64,000 nt of DNA from Mesorhizobium sp. WSM3626 (GTDB taxonomy: Bacteria > Pseudomonadota > Alphaproteobacteria > Rhizobiales > Rhizobiaceae): positions 79,807-143,806 of the forward strand of contig NZ_AZUY01000007.1 of assembly GCF_000513935.1 (NCBI RefSeq). Reading direction: 5' to 3'. The translations under genes were made by a program, and so were the position numbers. Every line of letters starts with the position of its first letter. Within the stretch, counting starts at the first letter, position 1. The notes beneath the pieces were generated by a model, which was not told the origin of the DNA, ran no database searches, and saw only the letters and a program-made list of their open reading frames with translations. Below are positions 44,568 to 53,230 of the stretch, piece by piece.

Positions 44568-44683
44568 GCGCCGGCGCCTCCAGTACACTCAGAACCGACA
44601 CATCCCCGCCCGCGATCGATATTCGATCAATGTCCGATGCGATCGTTTTTATTCCCCGTCGGGTCAGGGCGCAAGCATTTATG

Positions 44684-44696
44684 CCGCAGTGCAGCA
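44684..44696 (+). promoter_or_regulatory. TTGCNNTGCANCA-like element between flippase and pyruvyltransferase genes
   Basis: CCGCAGTGCAGCA, followed by TTAAAA, 44 bases before the pyruvyltransferase ATG. The half TGCAGCATTAAA is shared with the copy ahead of the lasso precursor (34951, minus strand). Confidence 0.5.
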
Positions 44697-44740
44697 TTAA
44701 AACGGATATGGCTATTGTGCACCGCAATCGGTGGGGCAAG

Positions 44741-45838
44741 ATGGAAAAGAGCGACACACAAAAGGATCGACTTCTGATGACGCACCAGAAATGGCTGGAA
44801 GACCCTCCGCAAGGGAGCCGAACGACCGAAGATCTTCAAATTGCCTTGCGGCATCGTATCAGAGAAGTCTTGCTCCCGCTGATAGCCGGACGCGGCGAGC
44901 GCATCCACCTTATTGATCCACCGGAGCATCCCAACGTCGGCGACTGCGCGATCTTGTTGGGCGAATTGGATTTTTTCAAACGCGAGCTTCCCGGCAGCCA
45001 AGTGGCATTCCACGACTGGAGTACCTACAGCCCGTCATCTGACCGACACATCGAGCGCGCATCCGTTCTCTTGATGCATGGCGGGGGCAATTTCGGGGAT
45101 ATATATCCTCACCACCACGAGTTTCGTTTGAAAATCCTTCGGCGCTTTCCCAATCGACCGACCATCCAGCTGTCTCAAAGCATCCATTTCGACTCACCGG
45201 CGGCGTTGCAGGAGACGCGTGACGCCATCGCCGCGCATTCCGATTTCACATTGCTGGCTCGTGACACAAAAAGTGAAGCCTTTGCCCGGGCGAATTTCGA
45301 TTGCCAGGTGGTGCTCTGTCCGGACATGGCATTCGCCATGGACCGGATCGTCCGCAAGCCGGCAAGCGTGGACGCGTTCTGCCTGTTGCGCACTGACAAG
45401 GAAGCGGTGGCGCCGCATGAAGAAATCAAGAGGCAGTTGAACCAGATGGGGCTTTCCGCGGAGGCGAGGGACTGGTTGGATGATCCCAGAACCGCGGCTC
45501 GATTGGGGGACATATTGTTCTCCAAATTCACGCGTAAGTTTCCTGTCGCCTATCCGCTGCTGGCGCCCTTGGCGCTTATCGCACGCCGACGCTACGCGGA
45601 GACCCGGCTGAGGGTGGGTATCGATCTGTTGAGCCGCGGGCGTATTGTGGTCACCGATCGGTTGCATGCTCATATTCTGAGCACGCTTCTCGGAATCCCG
45701 AACGTCGTTTTCAGATCCTTCGATGCCAAAGCTGCTGCTTTTTACGACACCTGGACACATGCGGCGCCCATCTGCCGGCTAGCTGATGGTCCCTCCGACA
45801 TGGTCCATGCTGTCCAAGCCGTGATGCCGCCGAAATGA
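44741..45838 (+). CDS. Polysaccharide pyruvyltransferase family protein (ExoV-like)
   Basis: A protein of about 365 residues of the PS_pyruv_trans family: HLIDPPEHPNVGDCAILLGELDFF, SVLLMHGGGNFGDIYPHHHEFRL, LLARDTKSEAFARANF, CPDMAFAM, and VVTDRLHAHILSTLLGIPNVVF near the end. It transfers a pyruvate ketal from phosphoenolpyruvate to a sugar of the repeat unit, as ExoV does for succinoglycan. The ATG at 44741 follows GTGGGGC; upstream ATG codons at 44630-44708 overlap the shared promoter element and are unlikely. Coupled to the next gene by a four-base overlap. Confidence 0.87.
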   Translation: MEKSDTQKDRLLMTHQKWLEDPPQGSRTTEDLQIALRHRIREVLLPLIAGRGERIHLIDPPEHPNVGDCAILLGELDFFKRELPGSQVAFHDWSTYSPSSDRHIERASVLLMHGGGNFGDIYPHHHEFRLKILRRFPNRPTIQLSQSIHFDSPAALQETRDAIAAHSDFTLLARDTKSEAFARANFDCQVVLCPDMAFAMDRIVRKPASVDAFCLLRTDKEAVAPHEEIKRQLNQMGLSAEARDWLDDPRTAARLGDILFSKFTRKFPVAYPLLAPLALIARRRYAETRLRVGIDLLSRGRIVVTDRLHAHILSTLLGIPNVVFRSFDAKAAAFYDTWTHAAPICRLADGPSDMVHAVQAVMPPK

Positions 45839-46689
45839 GCCAGATCATTGGAATGCCGGATTGCAGCTCTTCGCCGCATTACGCGGCGGTGATCCGCGCA
45901 TATCAATGCACGCCGCTCCTGATCGAAGTGATAGAAGCGCTGCGAAGACAAAGCGTGCCTCCGAAACGGTTGATCATCGTGGATTCGTCGCGCGATCCGG
46001 CCGTATCCAGCGCGTTTGAAGAGCTTGGTGCGGATATCGTGACATATCCTTCCGAGGACTTCAATTTCTCGAAAGCGATCAATCTCGGTGTCGCAGTCAA
46101 CGACCAGCCTCTCACGCTCATCATCAGCAGCCACATGCTCATTCGGGCGCCTGACCTGATAGCGAAAGGATGGGACGCTGGTCTTAGTGGGGGCATGGAG
46201 ATTGTCTACTGGAGGCATCCACCAGCACAGGATGCCCCACACGAGTGCCATACCGTTATGACCAATCACAACTTCAACGGCAGAAATGGCCTGTCCAATA
46301 CCATGGCCATGATCCCTACTCGACTGCTGCGAGAGCGTCCCTTCCGGGAGGAGGTCTTTTCGGCCGAGGACCAGGAATGGACCAAGTACTATTTGGCATC
46401 CCGCCGTCACGCGATGTTGCGCATCGACACCAGGGATGTCAGCTACAGCAATCCCAACCACAACGCCGAGACATGGAGCGAGACCAAGCTTCTGCGGGAG
46501 GAATTGGCAATTGGATACTTCGTCAATCGGCGGCTACTTTTGCCGGACAGGATCATCGCTCGGCTTCTGCGAGGTATTCTCGCCACTTTGCGCCGCCGAC
46601 CAGAAAAAGCTCGAGTGCATTTCGGCTTTGCCTGGGCCATGACTAAAGCAAATTTCAAGCAACCAAGTGCAAAGTCGCGATATTTTTGA
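45835..46689 (+). CDS. Family 2-like glycosyltransferase
   Basis: A 284-residue GT-A fold protein: AAVIRAYQCTPLLIEVIEALRRQ, RLIIVDSSRDPAVSSAFEELGADIV, FNFSKAINLGVAVNDQPLTLIISSHM and a C-terminal acidic EDQEWTKYYLASRRH that can serve as general base. The DxD position reads SSH, so metal use may differ from standard family 2 enzymes. It overlaps the pyruvyltransferase gene by four bases (ATGA). The donor sugar is unknown. Confidence 0.8.
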   Translation: MSQIIGMPDCSSSPHYAAVIRAYQCTPLLIEVIEALRRQSVPPKRLIIVDSSRDPAVSSAFEELGADIVTYPSEDFNFSKAINLGVAVNDQPLTLIISSHMLIRAPDLIAKGWDAGLSGGMEIVYWRHPPAQDAPHECHTVMTNHNFNGRNGLSNTMAMIPTRLLRERPFREEVFSAEDQEWTKYYLASRRHAMLRIDTRDVSYSNPNHNAETWSETKLLREELAIGYFVNRRLLLPDRIIARLLRGILATLRRRPEKARVHFGFAWAMTKANFKQPSAKSRYF

Positions 46690-46777
46690 GCCGTGGAGCA
46701 TCTCCCGGGGCGTGGCGGCTGACATTTTTGGCGTTCGAAAGATCAGAACGGCTTTTTTTTGAGTTTAAGGAGCGGTG

Positions 46778-47701
46778 ATGAGAAATTCTGTTGATGAAAA
46801 TATCAACATAGTATGCGTGTCCGATACAAACTATGTGCCACATCTGGTTACACTATTGAAATCAGTCCAATCAAATTCTGGTCATGATGACACCTTCAAT
46901 GTACATATTATACATGACGCTATAAGTGAAGATTTGCAAAAATTAATATCGGCCGAATTGAGAGGGATGGAGGTTCGCTGGTATTCAATTGTCGGCCACG
47001 ACGCTCTGACATTGCCTCCTCTTCTGCAAATAAGCCGCGCTACATATTTGCGTCTTATCATGGACGAGGTTCTGGATGAATCGATATCTCGTCTCATATA
47101 CCTGGATATTGATATGGTTGTGACGGGCAGTCTGAAAGAGCTTTGGCAATGTGATTTGGGCGACTGTGTTTGTGCGGCTGTTCCTGATCCTGGTATAAAT
47201 ATCGAAGCGTTCGCGCAGAAGTATAATTTGAACCCATCCGGTCAATATTTTAACGCGGGGATGATGGTATTTGACATGCGGCGCGCTCGTATTGATGGAA
47301 TTCTGAGAGGTGCATTGAATCTGTTGCTGGAGCATCCATCCAAGTTTGAATATGCCGATCAGGACGCCCTGAATGTCGTGTTGTGGGGAAAGTGGAAGCA
47401 GGTGGATGCGACTTGGAATTTCCAGAGAGAGTTTATGTACGATGATCTAGCCGCATGGCGCGTGATGTCGAGAGATAGGCATACCGTGCCAAAAATCATC
47501 CACTTTACGGAGAGCGTTAAGCCGTGGAAGGCTGGAGAGTGGCACCCGTTTGCGTGGCTTTATTGGAAGCACCTGCTCCGGTCGGGATTCGCCGGGGAGG
47601 TCATGCGAAAAGAGAACATCAGGTATCGAGACATTATCAAAATGTGGCTTAAGTACCTATTCAAGAAACCGAATTTGGCTCGGGGCTCGGCCAATCCGTA
47701 G
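46778..47701 (+). CDS. Family 8 glycosyltransferase, low-GC gene
   Basis: A 307-residue LgtC-type enzyme: INIVCVSDTNYVPHLVTLLKSV, DxD site in RLIYLDIDMVVTGSLKELW, QYFNAGMMVFDMRRARIDG, ADQDALNVVLWGKWKQVDATWN, and KIIHFTESVKPWK. AAGGAG lies five bases before ATG 46778. Codon use is far more AT-rich than in the exo genes on either side, a sign of horizontal acquisition. It ends the low-GC block that starts with the acyltransferase near 40.9 kb. Confidence 0.92.
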   Translation: MRNSVDENINIVCVSDTNYVPHLVTLLKSVQSNSGHDDTFNVHIIHDAISEDLQKLISAELRGMEVRWYSIVGHDALTLPPLLQISRATYLRLIMDEVLDESISRLIYLDIDMVVTGSLKELWQCDLGDCVCAAVPDPGINIEAFAQKYNLNPSGQYFNAGMMVFDMRRARIDGILRGALNLLLEHPSKFEYADQDALNVVLWGKWKQVDATWNFQREFMYDDLAAWRVMSRDRHTVPKIIHFTESVKPWKAGEWHPFAWLYWKHLLRSGFAGEVMRKENIRYRDIIKMWLKYLFKKPNLARGSANP

Positions 47702-47737
47702 GGCGCCATCCTGCATCGTCTCGATCCACGCATTTTA

Positions 47738-47954
47738 TGCTGCAGCGCAATATGAATCGTGGACAAATTTATCGCCAGTCGATGGTCTTCAGCGGCCTGA
47801 CTCCCCAAGGGAAGCTTTCCGGGCTGGCAAGCCTTTGAAACGACGTGATAAATCCATTCAGAGCGTGTGGTTCTCCTGACTCCCGGGCATTCGCCTTGAT
47901 CAACGCGCCGGGTCGATTTTTGCTACGCCGCAGCAAAAATGTTGCGATGCAGCA
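47738..47954. promoter_or_regulatory. exoL upstream region: two shared elements and a hairpin
   Basis: The 303 bases between the GT8 gene and exoL hold TTGCGCTGCAGCA on the minus strand (47738-47750), TTGCGATGCAGCA on the plus strand (47942-47954, 50 bases before the exoL start), and between them a 9-bp hairpin with ATTTTTGCT/AGCAAAAAT arms at 47916-47940. The hairpin may end the upstream transcript; the second element is placed as in exoY and the lasso precursor. No gene was found in the gap. Confidence 0.55.
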
Positions 47955-48004
47955 AGAGCTGTACTAGGCTCCCCTCGGGTGGGTCAAACAGCGGTCGAGT
48001 TTTC

Positions 48005-49198
48005 ATGCTGCATGTCTTGTACCTTGTACACGATGTTTCCGATCCGGCGGTTCGCCGGCGGATCACGATGCTCCGGACAGGTGGCGCCCAGGTCACCCTG
48101 GCTGGCTTCCGCCGTACCGCCACGCCGGTTGCCGATATCGAAGGATTGCGGCCGGTCGACCTTGGCGCGACGCGTGACGGCCGATTCGCGCAGCGTCTGG
48201 CGGCCGTGGCGAAAACAGCAGTTTCGATAGGTTCGAAGCTCAAGGGCATGCCGAAGCCCGACATCATCATCGCGCGCAACCTTGAAATGCTGGCGTTGGC
48301 GCGCCGGGCAAGGTCGGCTTTCGGCGCCGCGGTCCCGATCGTCTATGAATGCCTCGACATTCATCGCCTGGTGCTCCGTGACGATGTCCTGGGCAAGGCG
48401 CTGCGCGCCACCGAGCGCCATCTGGCGCGGGACGTGAAGCTGCTGGTGACCAGTTCGCCCGCCTTCATCGCCAATTATTTCAAACCCTTCCGCCAGGTCG
48501 CGGCACCGGTGGAACTGGTCGAGAACAAATATTTCGAGGCAGCGGCTGTTCTGCCTGGCGAACGCGCTGTTCTGCCTGGCGAACGCGAGGCGGTGGAAGG
48601 ACCTGGCGCGCCGCCATGGCGTATCGGCTGGTTCGGGGCGCTTCGGTGCCGCCGCTCGCTCGAACTTTTGGCCGGCTTCACGCGCCGTATGGAGGGCCGG
48701 TTCGAGATCGTACTGCGCGGCCGCCCGGCACTTTCCGAATTCCCGGATTTCCATGCCTTCGTCGATGCCGAACCTTACCTGTCGTTTCGCGGGCCGTATC
48801 GCAACCCGGAGGACATGGCGGCGATCTATCAGGACGTCCATTTCTCCTGGGCGATCGATTTCTTCGAGGAGGGACAGAACTCCGAATGGCTGCTGCCCAA
48901 CCGCCTTTATGAAGGCTGCCGCTTCGGCGCGGTGCCGATCTCGATGGACAACACCGAGACCGGACGGTTCCTGCGGCAGCGCGATATCGGCGTTTTGTTG
49001 CCGCAGGCCACGCCCGAGGCGCTGGAAACAGCACTTGGCAGGATGGAACAACACCGCTTCGGCAGGCTCAAGGCGCGCGTGCTGGCCCACAATCCGAGGA
49101 TGTGGAGCTACGATCGCGGCGACTGCAGCGCCTTGGTCGAGAAACTTCGCCGACTGACCATCGGGCGCGAGCCTTTCACAACCGAAGTTTTGGCCTAG
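48005..49198 (+). CDS. exoL: Succinoglycan-type glycosyltransferase ExoL
   Basis: A 397-residue GT-B-like glycosyltransferase close in size to ExoL: MLHVLYLVHDVSDPAVRRRITMLRTGGAQVTLAGF, PDIIIARNLEMLALARRAR, PIVYECLDIHRLVL, and the acceptor/donor region with FSWAIDFFEEGQNSEWLLPNRLYEGCRFGAVPISM. Residues 181-194 repeat the heptad AVLPGER twice because of a 21-bp tandem duplication (48545-48586). First gene of exoLAMONP. ATG 48005 is 50 bases downstream of a TTGCNNTGCANCA element; the ribosome binding site is weak. Confidence 0.88.
   Translation: MLHVLYLVHDVSDPAVRRRITMLRTGGAQVTLAGFRRTATPVADIEGLRPVDLGATRDGRFAQRLAAVAKTAVSIGSKLKGMPKPDIIIARNLEMLALARRARSAFGAAVPIVYECLDIHRLVLRDDVLGKALRATERHLARDVKLLVTSSPAFIANYFKPFRQVAAPVELVENKYFEAAAVLPGERAVLPGEREAVEGPGAPPWRIGWFGALRCRRSLELLAGFTRRMEGRFEIVLRGRPALSEFPDFHAFVDAEPYLSFRGPYRNPEDMAAIYQDVHFSWAIDFFEEGQNSEWLLPNRLYEGCRFGAVPISMDNTETGRFLRQRDIGVLLPQATPEALETALGRMEQHRFGRLKARVLAHNPRMWSYDRGDCSALVEKLRRLTIGREPFTTEVLA
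48545..48586 (+). repeat. 21-bp in-frame tandem duplication inside exoL
   Basis: Two identical 21-base units, 48545-48565 and 48566-48586, encode AVLPGER twice in a row. Being a multiple of three the duplication keeps the frame and lengthens a surface loop between the two lobes of the enzyme. Perfect identity suggests a recent slippage event. Confidence 0.93.
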
Positions 49199-49213
49199 GA
49201 GAAACATCGCCCG

Positions 49214-50203
49214 ATGACGCAAGCGCCTGCCGCCAGCCTGATCGTGATCCCATGCCTCAACGAGGCAACTCATATCGGTGCGCTGCTCGACCAGCTCTGC
49301 CCGGCGGCGGAACGGCTTGGCGCGCGGATCCTCGTTGCCGATGGCGGCAGCACCGACGGTACGCTGGCAATTGTCGGCGAGCGCCAGAAGAACGATCCGC
49401 GCATCATCCTGCTTCACAATGAAAGGCGCATCCAGAGTGCCGCGATCAACCTGGCGGTGTCCAAATTCGGCGAGGGCGCGCAATATCTGATCCGCATCGA
49501 TGCCCATGGCGGTTATCCCGACGACTATTGCGACCGGCTGATCGAGGAGGCGCAGGCCACCGGCGCCGATTCGGTGGTGGTTTCGATGCTGACCAGCGGC
49601 AGCGGCACCGTGCAGAAGGCGGCGGCGGCGGCGCAGAACTCCAAGCTCGGCACCGGCGGCTCCAAGCATCGCCACCTCTCCGCCGGCGAGTGGGTCGACC
49701 ACGGCCATCACGCGCTGATGCGGATATCGGCCTTCCAGGCCGTCGGCGGCTATGACGAGACGTTCAGCCACAACGAGGATGCGGAACTCGACTATCGGCT
49801 GAGGCAGGCCGGCTACAGGATCTGGATGAGCGGCAGGACGCAGATGGTCTACTATCCGCGTACTTCGCTGCGCGGCCTCTATTTCCAGTACCTCGGCTAC
49901 GGCCGTGGCCGGGCCAAGAATGTGCTGAAACACCGGGTGATCCCGAAGGTTCGGCAGATGGTGCCGTTGGCGGTCTTCCCGGTGGTTCTGTTGGCGGCCT
50001 TCTCCTTCGTGCACTGGATTGCGGCGCTGCCGCTGTTGCTATGGGTGGCGGTGTGCCTGGGCTACGGCCTGGTGACGGCCATCAGTCAGCGCAATGCCGA
50101 TATCGCGCTTGCCGGCGTCTCGGCGATGGTCATGCATTTCGGCTGGTCCGTCGGCTTCTGGCTGCAGCTTCTCGGCCTCGGCGCGTGGCGGAGGGCGGCG
50201 TGA
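49214..50203 (+). CDS. exoA: Succinoglycan glucosyltransferase ExoA
   Basis: A 329-residue family 2 transferase, the same size as ExoA (beta-1,3-glucosyltransferase of the second sugar step). It contains LIVIPCLNEATHIGALLDQL, LVADGGSTDGTL, IRIDAHGGYPDDY, the SHNEDAELDYRLRQAGYRIWM general-base region, and C-terminal membrane helices (residues 255-320). Its start follows exoL by 15 bases with GGAGAAA in front; its stop overlaps the exoM start. Confidence 0.93.
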   Translation: MTQAPAASLIVIPCLNEATHIGALLDQLCPAAERLGARILVADGGSTDGTLAIVGERQKNDPRIILLHNERRIQSAAINLAVSKFGEGAQYLIRIDAHGGYPDDYCDRLIEEAQATGADSVVVSMLTSGSGTVQKAAAAAQNSKLGTGGSKHRHLSAGEWVDHGHHALMRISAFQAVGGYDETFSHNEDAELDYRLRQAGYRIWMSGRTQMVYYPRTSLRGLYFQYLGYGRGRAKNVLKHRVIPKVRQMVPLAVFPVVLLAAFSFVHWIAALPLLLWVAVCLGYGLVTAISQRNADIALAGVSAMVMHFGWSVGFWLQLLGLGAWRRAA

Positions 50204-51153
50204 TGGTGGCTGGGGCCAGGAACCGCAGCATCGACATCGGCGTGTGCACGTTCCGGCGGCCGGAACTGGCCGACACGCTGCGCTCGCTCGCCGCGCTTGC
50301 CATGCCTGACGGCTTCGAGGTCGGCGTCATCGTCGCCGACAATGACGACACGCCAAGCGCCAGGGCGTTGGTGACGGCGCTGTCGCAGGAATTGAAGCTG
50401 CCGGTCCGCTACCGGCATTGCCCGGCGCGTAACATCTCGATTGCCCGCAACGCTTGTCTCGACGCCAGTAAGGCGGATTTCCTGGCCTTCATCGACGACG
50501 ATGAGACCGCCACCGCCCACTGGCTCGCCGAACTGGTGGCGATGGCTGAAAAGAGCGGCGCCGCCGCGGTTCTCGGCCCGGTGCGCGCGCTCTATCGCCC
50601 GGATGCGCCGGACTGGATGCGCCGCGGCGATTTCCATTCCACCTTGCCAGTTCGCGTGCGCGGCGAAATCCGCACCGGCTACACCTGCAACGTCCTGCTG
50701 CGCATGGGATCGGACAGCCTGCGCTCCCGCCGCTTCAGCCTGGCGCGCGGCCAGACCGGCGGTGAGGACACCGAATTCTTCGACCAGATGCACAAGGCAG
50801 GCGGCCGGATCGCCTTTGCGCCCGAAGCATGGGTGGACGAGGCGGTGCCGAGGGCCAGAGCCGCGTTCGACTGGCTCAGCCGCCGTCGTTTCCGGGTCGG
50901 CCAGACGCACGGCCATCTCCTGGGCCGCAATGCCAGCGGCATCGCGCGGGTGAAGCAGGCCGGCCTTGCCGCGGCAAAGGCCGCTTATTGCTTTGCCGCC
51001 GCACTTCCGGTTGCCGCCAGCCCGATGCGCAGGAACCGCAGCGTACTGCGCGGCATCATGCATGTCGGCGTCGTCAGCGGCCTTGTCGGTGTGCGCGAAC
51101 TGCGCCTTTACGGCCAGCCTTCACCAGGGGAAGGGGGCAAGCATGCAGCCTGA
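50203..51153 (+). CDS. exoM: Succinoglycan glucosyltransferase ExoM
   Basis: A 316-residue family 2 transferase (ExoM is about 309). It contains IDIGVCTFRRPELADTLRSLAAL, VIVADNDDTPSARA, RNISIARNACLDASKADFLAFIDDDETA with the DxD-like IDDDE site, and GEDTEFFDQMHKAGGRIAF as general base region. ATG 50203 shares one base with the exoA stop (TGATG), so the two are translationally coupled, and it overlaps exoO at its end by 11 bases. Adds a beta-1,4 glucose in the repeat unit, by homology. Confidence 0.92.
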   Translation: MVAGARNRSIDIGVCTFRRPELADTLRSLAALAMPDGFEVGVIVADNDDTPSARALVTALSQELKLPVRYRHCPARNISIARNACLDASKADFLAFIDDDETATAHWLAELVAMAEKSGAAAVLGPVRALYRPDAPDWMRRGDFHSTLPVRVRGEIRTGYTCNVLLRMGSDSLRSRRFSLARGQTGGEDTEFFDQMHKAGGRIAFAPEAWVDEAVPRARAAFDWLSRRRFRVGQTHGHLLGRNASGIARVKQAGLAAAKAAYCFAAALPVAASPMRRNRSVLRGIMHVGVVSGLVGVRELRLYGQPSPGEGGKHAA

Positions 51154-52111
51154 TGGTGCCTTCGTCCCTGATGTTTCTTTTGTGATTGCGGCCTTCAACG
51201 CCGAGGCAACCCTCGATCGGGCGATCGCCAGCGCCATCGCCCAGCAGGGCGTCAGCCTCGAAATCATCGTCGTCGACGACAAATCGCGTGATGGCACACT
51301 CGATGTGGCGCGAGCCTATCCCGAGCACATCGTGCGCGTCGTGGCGCTCGAAAAGAACAAAGGCCCCGGTGGGGCCAGGAATGCTGGGCTCGACGCCGCG
51401 CGCGGCAGGTGGATCGCGGTTCTCGATTCCGACGACGCCGTCTTTCCCGGCCGCATCGCCGCCATGATGGGCCGCGCCGAAAAGGCGGACGCCGAGATCG
51501 CCGTCGACAATCTCCAGGTCGTCCGTGAGGACGGTGTGGTCGAGGACGCGATGTTCCCGCGCCAGTATCTGGAAGATCTGCGCGAGATAACGCTCGCCAC
51601 CTACATCGCCGGCAACGTCGTCTTCGAATCGAAATTCAATTTCGGCTACCTCAAGCCGATCTTCCTGCGCAGTTTCCTCGACGAGAACCAACTGCGCTAT
51701 GACGAGAAACTGAGGATCGGCGAGGACTACATCCTGTTTGCCGACGCCCTGGCCAAGGGCGGCAGATGCGTGGTCGAGCCTACTATCGGCTATGCCTATC
51801 ATATTCGCAGCGGCTCCATCTCCCGTGTGCTCGAGCTTCATCACGTCGAAGCGATGCGCAAAGCAGATGCGGTGTTCGCTCAAACCCACCAGATGGATGA
51901 GGCAGCGCAGGCAGCGTTCGCCCGGCGCGGCCGCAGCCTGCGCAAGGCAGCCTCGTTCCTGGCGATGGTTCAGCACATCAAGGCGCGGTCCCCGCTCAAG
52001 GCGATCCGGACTGCGCTCAGCGACCCGGCGGCGGTCGGGCATATGGGCATGCCGATCGCCGTGCGGTTGCGAAGAGTAGCGGCACAGTTTGCCGTGGGGG
52101 TGGGGAGGTGA
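51143..52111 (+). CDS. exoO: Succinoglycan glucosyltransferase ExoO
   Basis: A 322-residue family 2 transferase: VSFVIAAFNAEATLDRAIASAI, IIVVDDKSRDGTLDVA, KGPGGARNAGLDAARGRWIAVLDSDDA with the DSDD metal site, and FGYLKPIFLRSFLDENQLRYDEKLRIGEDYILFADAL. It is paralogous to the protein encoded at 36529. ATG 51143 with GGAAGGGGG upstream overlaps the exoM end by 11 bases. Forms the fourth gene of the conserved exoLAMONP order. Confidence 0.92.
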   Translation: MQPDGAFVPDVSFVIAAFNAEATLDRAIASAIAQQGVSLEIIVVDDKSRDGTLDVARAYPEHIVRVVALEKNKGPGGARNAGLDAARGRWIAVLDSDDAVFPGRIAAMMGRAEKADAEIAVDNLQVVREDGVVEDAMFPRQYLEDLREITLATYIAGNVVFESKFNFGYLKPIFLRSFLDENQLRYDEKLRIGEDYILFADALAKGGRCVVEPTIGYAYHIRSGSISRVLELHHVEAMRKADAVFAQTHQMDEAAQAAFARRGRSLRKAASFLAMVQHIKARSPLKAIRTALSDPAAVGHMGMPIAVRLRRVAAQFAVGVGR

Positions 52112-52185
52112 AGATGCAGGCACATGGAGGGATTTTTCGTGGCCTGTGAATGGACTGAAGTCGATCTCCTCAGAAGGAATTTGCG

Positions 52186-53082
52186 ATGAAGAAAATCAGG
52201 AAGGCCGTGATACCGGTGGCGGGGCTTGGAACAAGGTTCCTGCCGGCGACCAAGTCGATGCCGAAGGAAATGCTTCCCGTCGTCGACAGGCCCGTCGTGC
52301 AATATGCGGTGGACGAGGCCTTCGAGGCCGGCATCGAGCACATCGTGTTCGTGACGGGCCGCAACAAGGCGGTCATCGAGGACTATTTCGACCTCCATCC
52401 GGAATTGATCGGGACCCTGGAGCAGACCGGCAAGAAGGCGCAATTGCAGTCGCTGGAAAGCCTGCTTCCGGTGGCCGGCGCCACCTCCTTCATCCGCCAG
52501 CAATCGCCGCAAGGCCTCGGCCATGCCGTCTGGTGCGCGCGCGAGGTCATCGGCAACGAGCCCTTCGCCCTGCTTTTGCCTGACATGGTCTCCTTCGGAG
52601 GGCGCGGATGCCTGGCCGAGATCACCGACCTCTATGCCGAGACCGGCGGCAACGTCATCGCCGTCGAGCGCTGCGATCCGACCGAGACCAACAAATATGG
52701 CATCGTCGGCCGTGGCGCCGATATTGGCGGCGGCTTCGAGGTGACCGCCATGGTCGAAAAGCCGGCGCCAGCCAACGCGCCGTCGAACTTCTACATCAAC
52801 GGCCGCTATATCCTGCAGCCCGAGATCTTCCAGCTTCTGGGCAACCAGCAACGCGGCGCCGGCAATGAGATCCAGCTGACCGACGCCATGGTCCGCCTGT
52901 CGGAGCAGCAGCCATTCTTTGCCCAGCCTTTCAAGGGCCGCATGTTCGACTGCGGTTCCAAGGAAGGGTTCATCCAGGCCAATATCGCCTTCGCGCTGGC
53001 GCGCGACGACATGAAGGGCCCGGTTTTCGAGATGCTCCGGGAGTTCGTCCGGACGCATGAACGCCAGGAAGAAGCCGCATAA
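52186..53082 (+). CDS. exoN: UTP--glucose-1-phosphate uridylyltransferase (ExoN/GalU)
   Basis: A 298-residue nucleotidyltransferase making UDP-glucose, the donor for most sugars of the repeat unit. It has [52 protein letters not shown] at the N-terminus, [16 protein letters not shown], the metal-binding LLPDMV, and [30 protein letters not shown] lies before ATG 52186. It feeds both exoLAMO enzymes and the UDP-glucose dehydrogenase at 39308. Confidence 0.95.
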   Translation: MKKIRKAVIPVAGLGTRFLPATKSMPKEMLPVVDRPVVQYAVDEAFEAGIEHIVFVTGRNKAVIEDYFDLHPELIGTLEQTGKKAQLQSLESLLPVAGATSFIRQQSPQGLGHAVWCAREVIGNEPFALLLPDMVSFGGRGCLAEITDLYAETGGNVIAVERCDPTETNKYGIVGRGADIGGGFEVTAMVEKPAPANAPSNFYINGRYILQPEIFQLLGNQQRGAGNEIQLTDAMVRLSEQQPFFAQPFKGRMFDCGSKEGFIQANIAFALARDDMKGPVFEMLREFVRTHERQEEAA

Positions 53083-53230
53083 TGCCCATCTTTCGGGAGC
53101 ATTGTCGGACGGCTGACGGCGGAGGGGCCGGTCGGCTCCTCGCTGTCCGGCCCCAAGCGTGTGTCGCGTCCGCCAATGCTCCCGATCTTTCTGGGGCCCG
53201 CGAGCGAGACAAGCCAGAATTGGACCGAAG

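Noticed and set aside
47984-50014. 676-codon minus-strand frame opposite exoL and exoA
   Set aside because: Spans two well-supported opposite-strand genes and their gap; no domain is recognisable.
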